64,000 nucleotides of DNA from contig CAMKOM010000004.1 of NCBI GenBank assembly GCA_946414435.1, positions 62,001 to 126,000 of the forward strand. The letters are read 5' to 3'. The notes beneath the pieces were generated by a model that saw nothing but the letters and a program-made list of their open reading frames with translations, did no database searches and was not told the DNA's origin. This DNA is from an uncultured Bacteroidota bacterium. GTDB taxonomy: Bacteria; Bacteroidota; Bacteroidia; Bacteroidales; SZUA-534. A program made the translations under genes and the position numbers. Positions within the stretch are counted from its first letter, which is position 1; each line of letters starts with the position of its first letter. Shown in pieces: positions 62,599-64,000 of this stretch.

Positions 62599-64000
62599 CT
62601 ATTTTATGAGTGTTGTGTAGATTCGGTAGCGCTCCATAATATCACGCACAAAATTGTAGGTCTCGTCACCGCGACAATAACCCGCGCGCACTAGTTCGGG
62701 GTCATAATAGAGGGCCTCCGACTTGTGCAGCAGATAGAAATCCACGCTGTTGTCCCAAACGTTGGGGTTGGCTCCGTTGACTTTTGCCACACGCCGTGCA
62801 TCGAGAATATGCCCCAAACCAATATTATATGATGCAAGCACGAATTTTTTGCGTTCTTCCTTGTCTGTCACAGAATCCGCAAGTTGTTTGTCAATCCATT
62901 TCAAGTACTTCACTCCGGCCGCAATGTTGGCTTCTGCCGACGATGTGCTGTCAACGCCATATTTGGCCGCAGTTTCGGGCATCAGCTGCATCAGCCCGAA
63001 GGCTCCGCACCACGACTGCGCGTCTTTGCGGAAGCGTGATTCCTGATAGATGAGCGCCGCCAATAACCTCCAGTCCCAATCGATGGTTTTGCTATATTTT
63101 TTTATGGCATTGTCGTACGACGAGATGCTGCCGCCCTTAAATGACAAATATGGGCTTTGTGCTCGAGTGAGGGTTTTGGGGTCTTTGAAATATTTCTTGT
63201 AAAGCACCATGTGAAATGTCGATCCTTTTGTCTCTGAAATCCAGTCGTTTATGGCTTCCAAAAGTTTCGGATTGTCGGTACTCACGGCCCACGCCATATT
63301 TTGCGGGAACGACACTGCCGTACTGATGTCGAGTGCCGGATGGTAGGTCTGGTTAATCATTGCCACGGGCTCGTCGGTAACGCAATAGTCGATTTCGCCG
63401 TGCGCCACTTGTTCAATAAGCTGTTCCGAATCTATATTCTCAACCTCAACAATGTTGATTGAGTCACCTATTTCCGATTCAATATTACGCAGTCTTTCGG
63501 CAAAGGCCGAATTTTTTACCACATGAATGGTCTTGCCGGCCATGTCGAGAGTTGATTTTATCTGCATCGACCCGTCGTAGTCAGGGTTGTTGCGCCGCCG
63601 CTGCCTTTCCGACAACTGCACCAGCACCTGCCGTGTTTCCATTATCGGCTGCGTGAAACTCATCATTTTCTGTCGTTCGGCGGTGACTGTCAGATTGATG
63701 GCCAACAAATCGACACGGTGATTGGCAAGGTCGTCAAAATCACGTTCAAGATTGTTCGACACCTCAAGCTCAAGTTTCAGTCCCAACTTGTTTGCAAGGT
63801 TTTGCAATAGTTCATACTGATAACCCATCGGTGTGCCGCGATATGTGAAATAACTTGTTGAATTGTAATCGGTTAATGCCACAAGTGTGCCACGCTGCTC
63901 AATGGCGTCAAGGTCGTGGCCTTCGTTGGCTGAATCGGTCGCCGGCTGCTGCTGGCAAGCTGATAGCATTGCGCCCAAGGCGAAAATGGTTAGTATGTTC
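62599..64000 (-). CDS. MltF-like lytic transglycosylase (5' end beyond window)
   Basis: Cuts peptidoglycan glycan strands; outer-membrane lipoprotein by its lipobox MLSAC. The frame is open to the window edge (residues ...NILTIFALGAMLSAC), so the true start lies beyond 64000. An N-terminal periplasmic solute-binding domain (YNSTSYFTYRGTPMGYQYELL near the start, then DLLAINLTVTAERQKMMSFT) is followed by a C-terminal SLT domain with catalytic Glu in ALIYQESRF and GAFGLMQLMPETA, then YNIGLGHI. This is the MltF architecture. The gene probably has a regulator function tied to wall fragments. Confidence 0.9.
   Translation of the reverse strand, partial: NILTIFALGAMLSACQQQPATDSANEGHDLDAIEQRGTLVALTDYNSTSYFTYRGTPMGYQYELLQNLANKLGLKLELEVSNNLERDFDDLANHRVDLLAINLTVTAERQKMMSFTQPIMETRQVLVQLSERQRRRNNPDYDGSMQIKSTLDMAGKTIHVVKNSAFAERLRNIESEIGDSINIVEVENIDSEQLIEQVAHGEIDYCVTDEPVAMINQTYHPALDISTAVSFPQNMAWAVSTDNPKLLEAINDWISETKGSTFHMVLYKKYFKDPKTLTRAQSPYLSFKGGSISSYDNAIKKYSKTIDWDWRLLAALIYQESRFRKDAQSWCGAFGLMQLMPETAAKYGVDSTSSAEANIAAGVKYLKWIDKQLADSVTDKEERKKFVLASYNIGLGHILDARRVAKVNGANPNVWDNSVDFYLLHKSEALYYDPELVRAGYCRGDETYNFVRDIMERYRIYTTLIK

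Overview
The window reads as chromosomal DNA of a Bacteroidales-type Bacteroidetes bacterium. Evidence: promoter boxes of the form TAnnTTTG, lipoproteins and carboxypeptidase-regulatory-like outer-membrane barrels, a PorZ-like type IX secretion protein, DUF4837/DUF6427/DUF3784-like proteins, long (about 390 aa) PurM and short (81 aa) ATP synthase epsilon typical of this phylum. No rRNA, tRNA, CRISPR array or transposase gene was found. Genus and species cannot be fixed from the sequence alone.

Layout. 1-2.4 kb: HflX GTPase diverging from an orphan response regulator and a nitroreductase-like lipoprotein. 2.4-13.1 kb: the F1Fo ATP synthase locus on the minus strand (atpB, a secreted protein, atpE, F, H, A, G, then an NAD-dependent epimerase and a polyprenyl synthetase, then atpD, a DUF3784-like protein and atpC). 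Downstream of atpC a second, shortened copy of the atpC 3' end lies beyond a small AT-rich membrane-protein gene. 13.3-14.7 kb: AT-rich accessory patch with a lipoprotein and a small HTH protein. 15-21.3 kb: minus-strand operon kdsB-purD-DUF6427-purM-prfA-pyrF. 21.4-30.1 kb: plus-strand housekeeping genes mazG-like, lepA, DUF4837, sufB, mutS and a rhomboid protease.

30.3-38.1 kb is the most interesting stretch: an AT-rich minus-strand ribosomally synthesised peptide (RiPP) cluster. An unannotated 51-aa precursor with a double-glycine leader (37758-37913) is followed by an ATP-grasp ligase, a 74-aa unknown protein, a SPASM-domain protein whose radical-SAM cysteine motif is absent, an outer-membrane beta-barrel protein, a C39-peptidase ABC exporter and an unusually small HlyD-like protein. 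This is the gene content of a grasp-with-spasm (graspetide-type) system with its own processing and export machinery. A perfect 14-bp hairpin separates the precursor from the enzymes, and related direct repeats lie on both sides of the rhomboid-plus-RiPP segment.

38.4-64 kb returns to core genes: two large AsmA-like proteins, a tRNA-dihydrouridine synthase, a giant ABCG-type transporter, porZ-recO, yidD, an oxidoreductase-like protein, a WcaJ-type sugar transferase, pgk, a histidine kinase, an AsmA/DsbA-like/lipoprotein operon, the queF-queC-queD-queE set for 7-deazaguanine (queuosine precursor) synthesis, a family 2 glycosyltransferase and an MltF-like lytic transglycosylase that runs off the right edge.

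A family of degenerate intergenic repeats recurs through the whole window, often directly before start codons, and appears to have been captured into the queC C-terminus.
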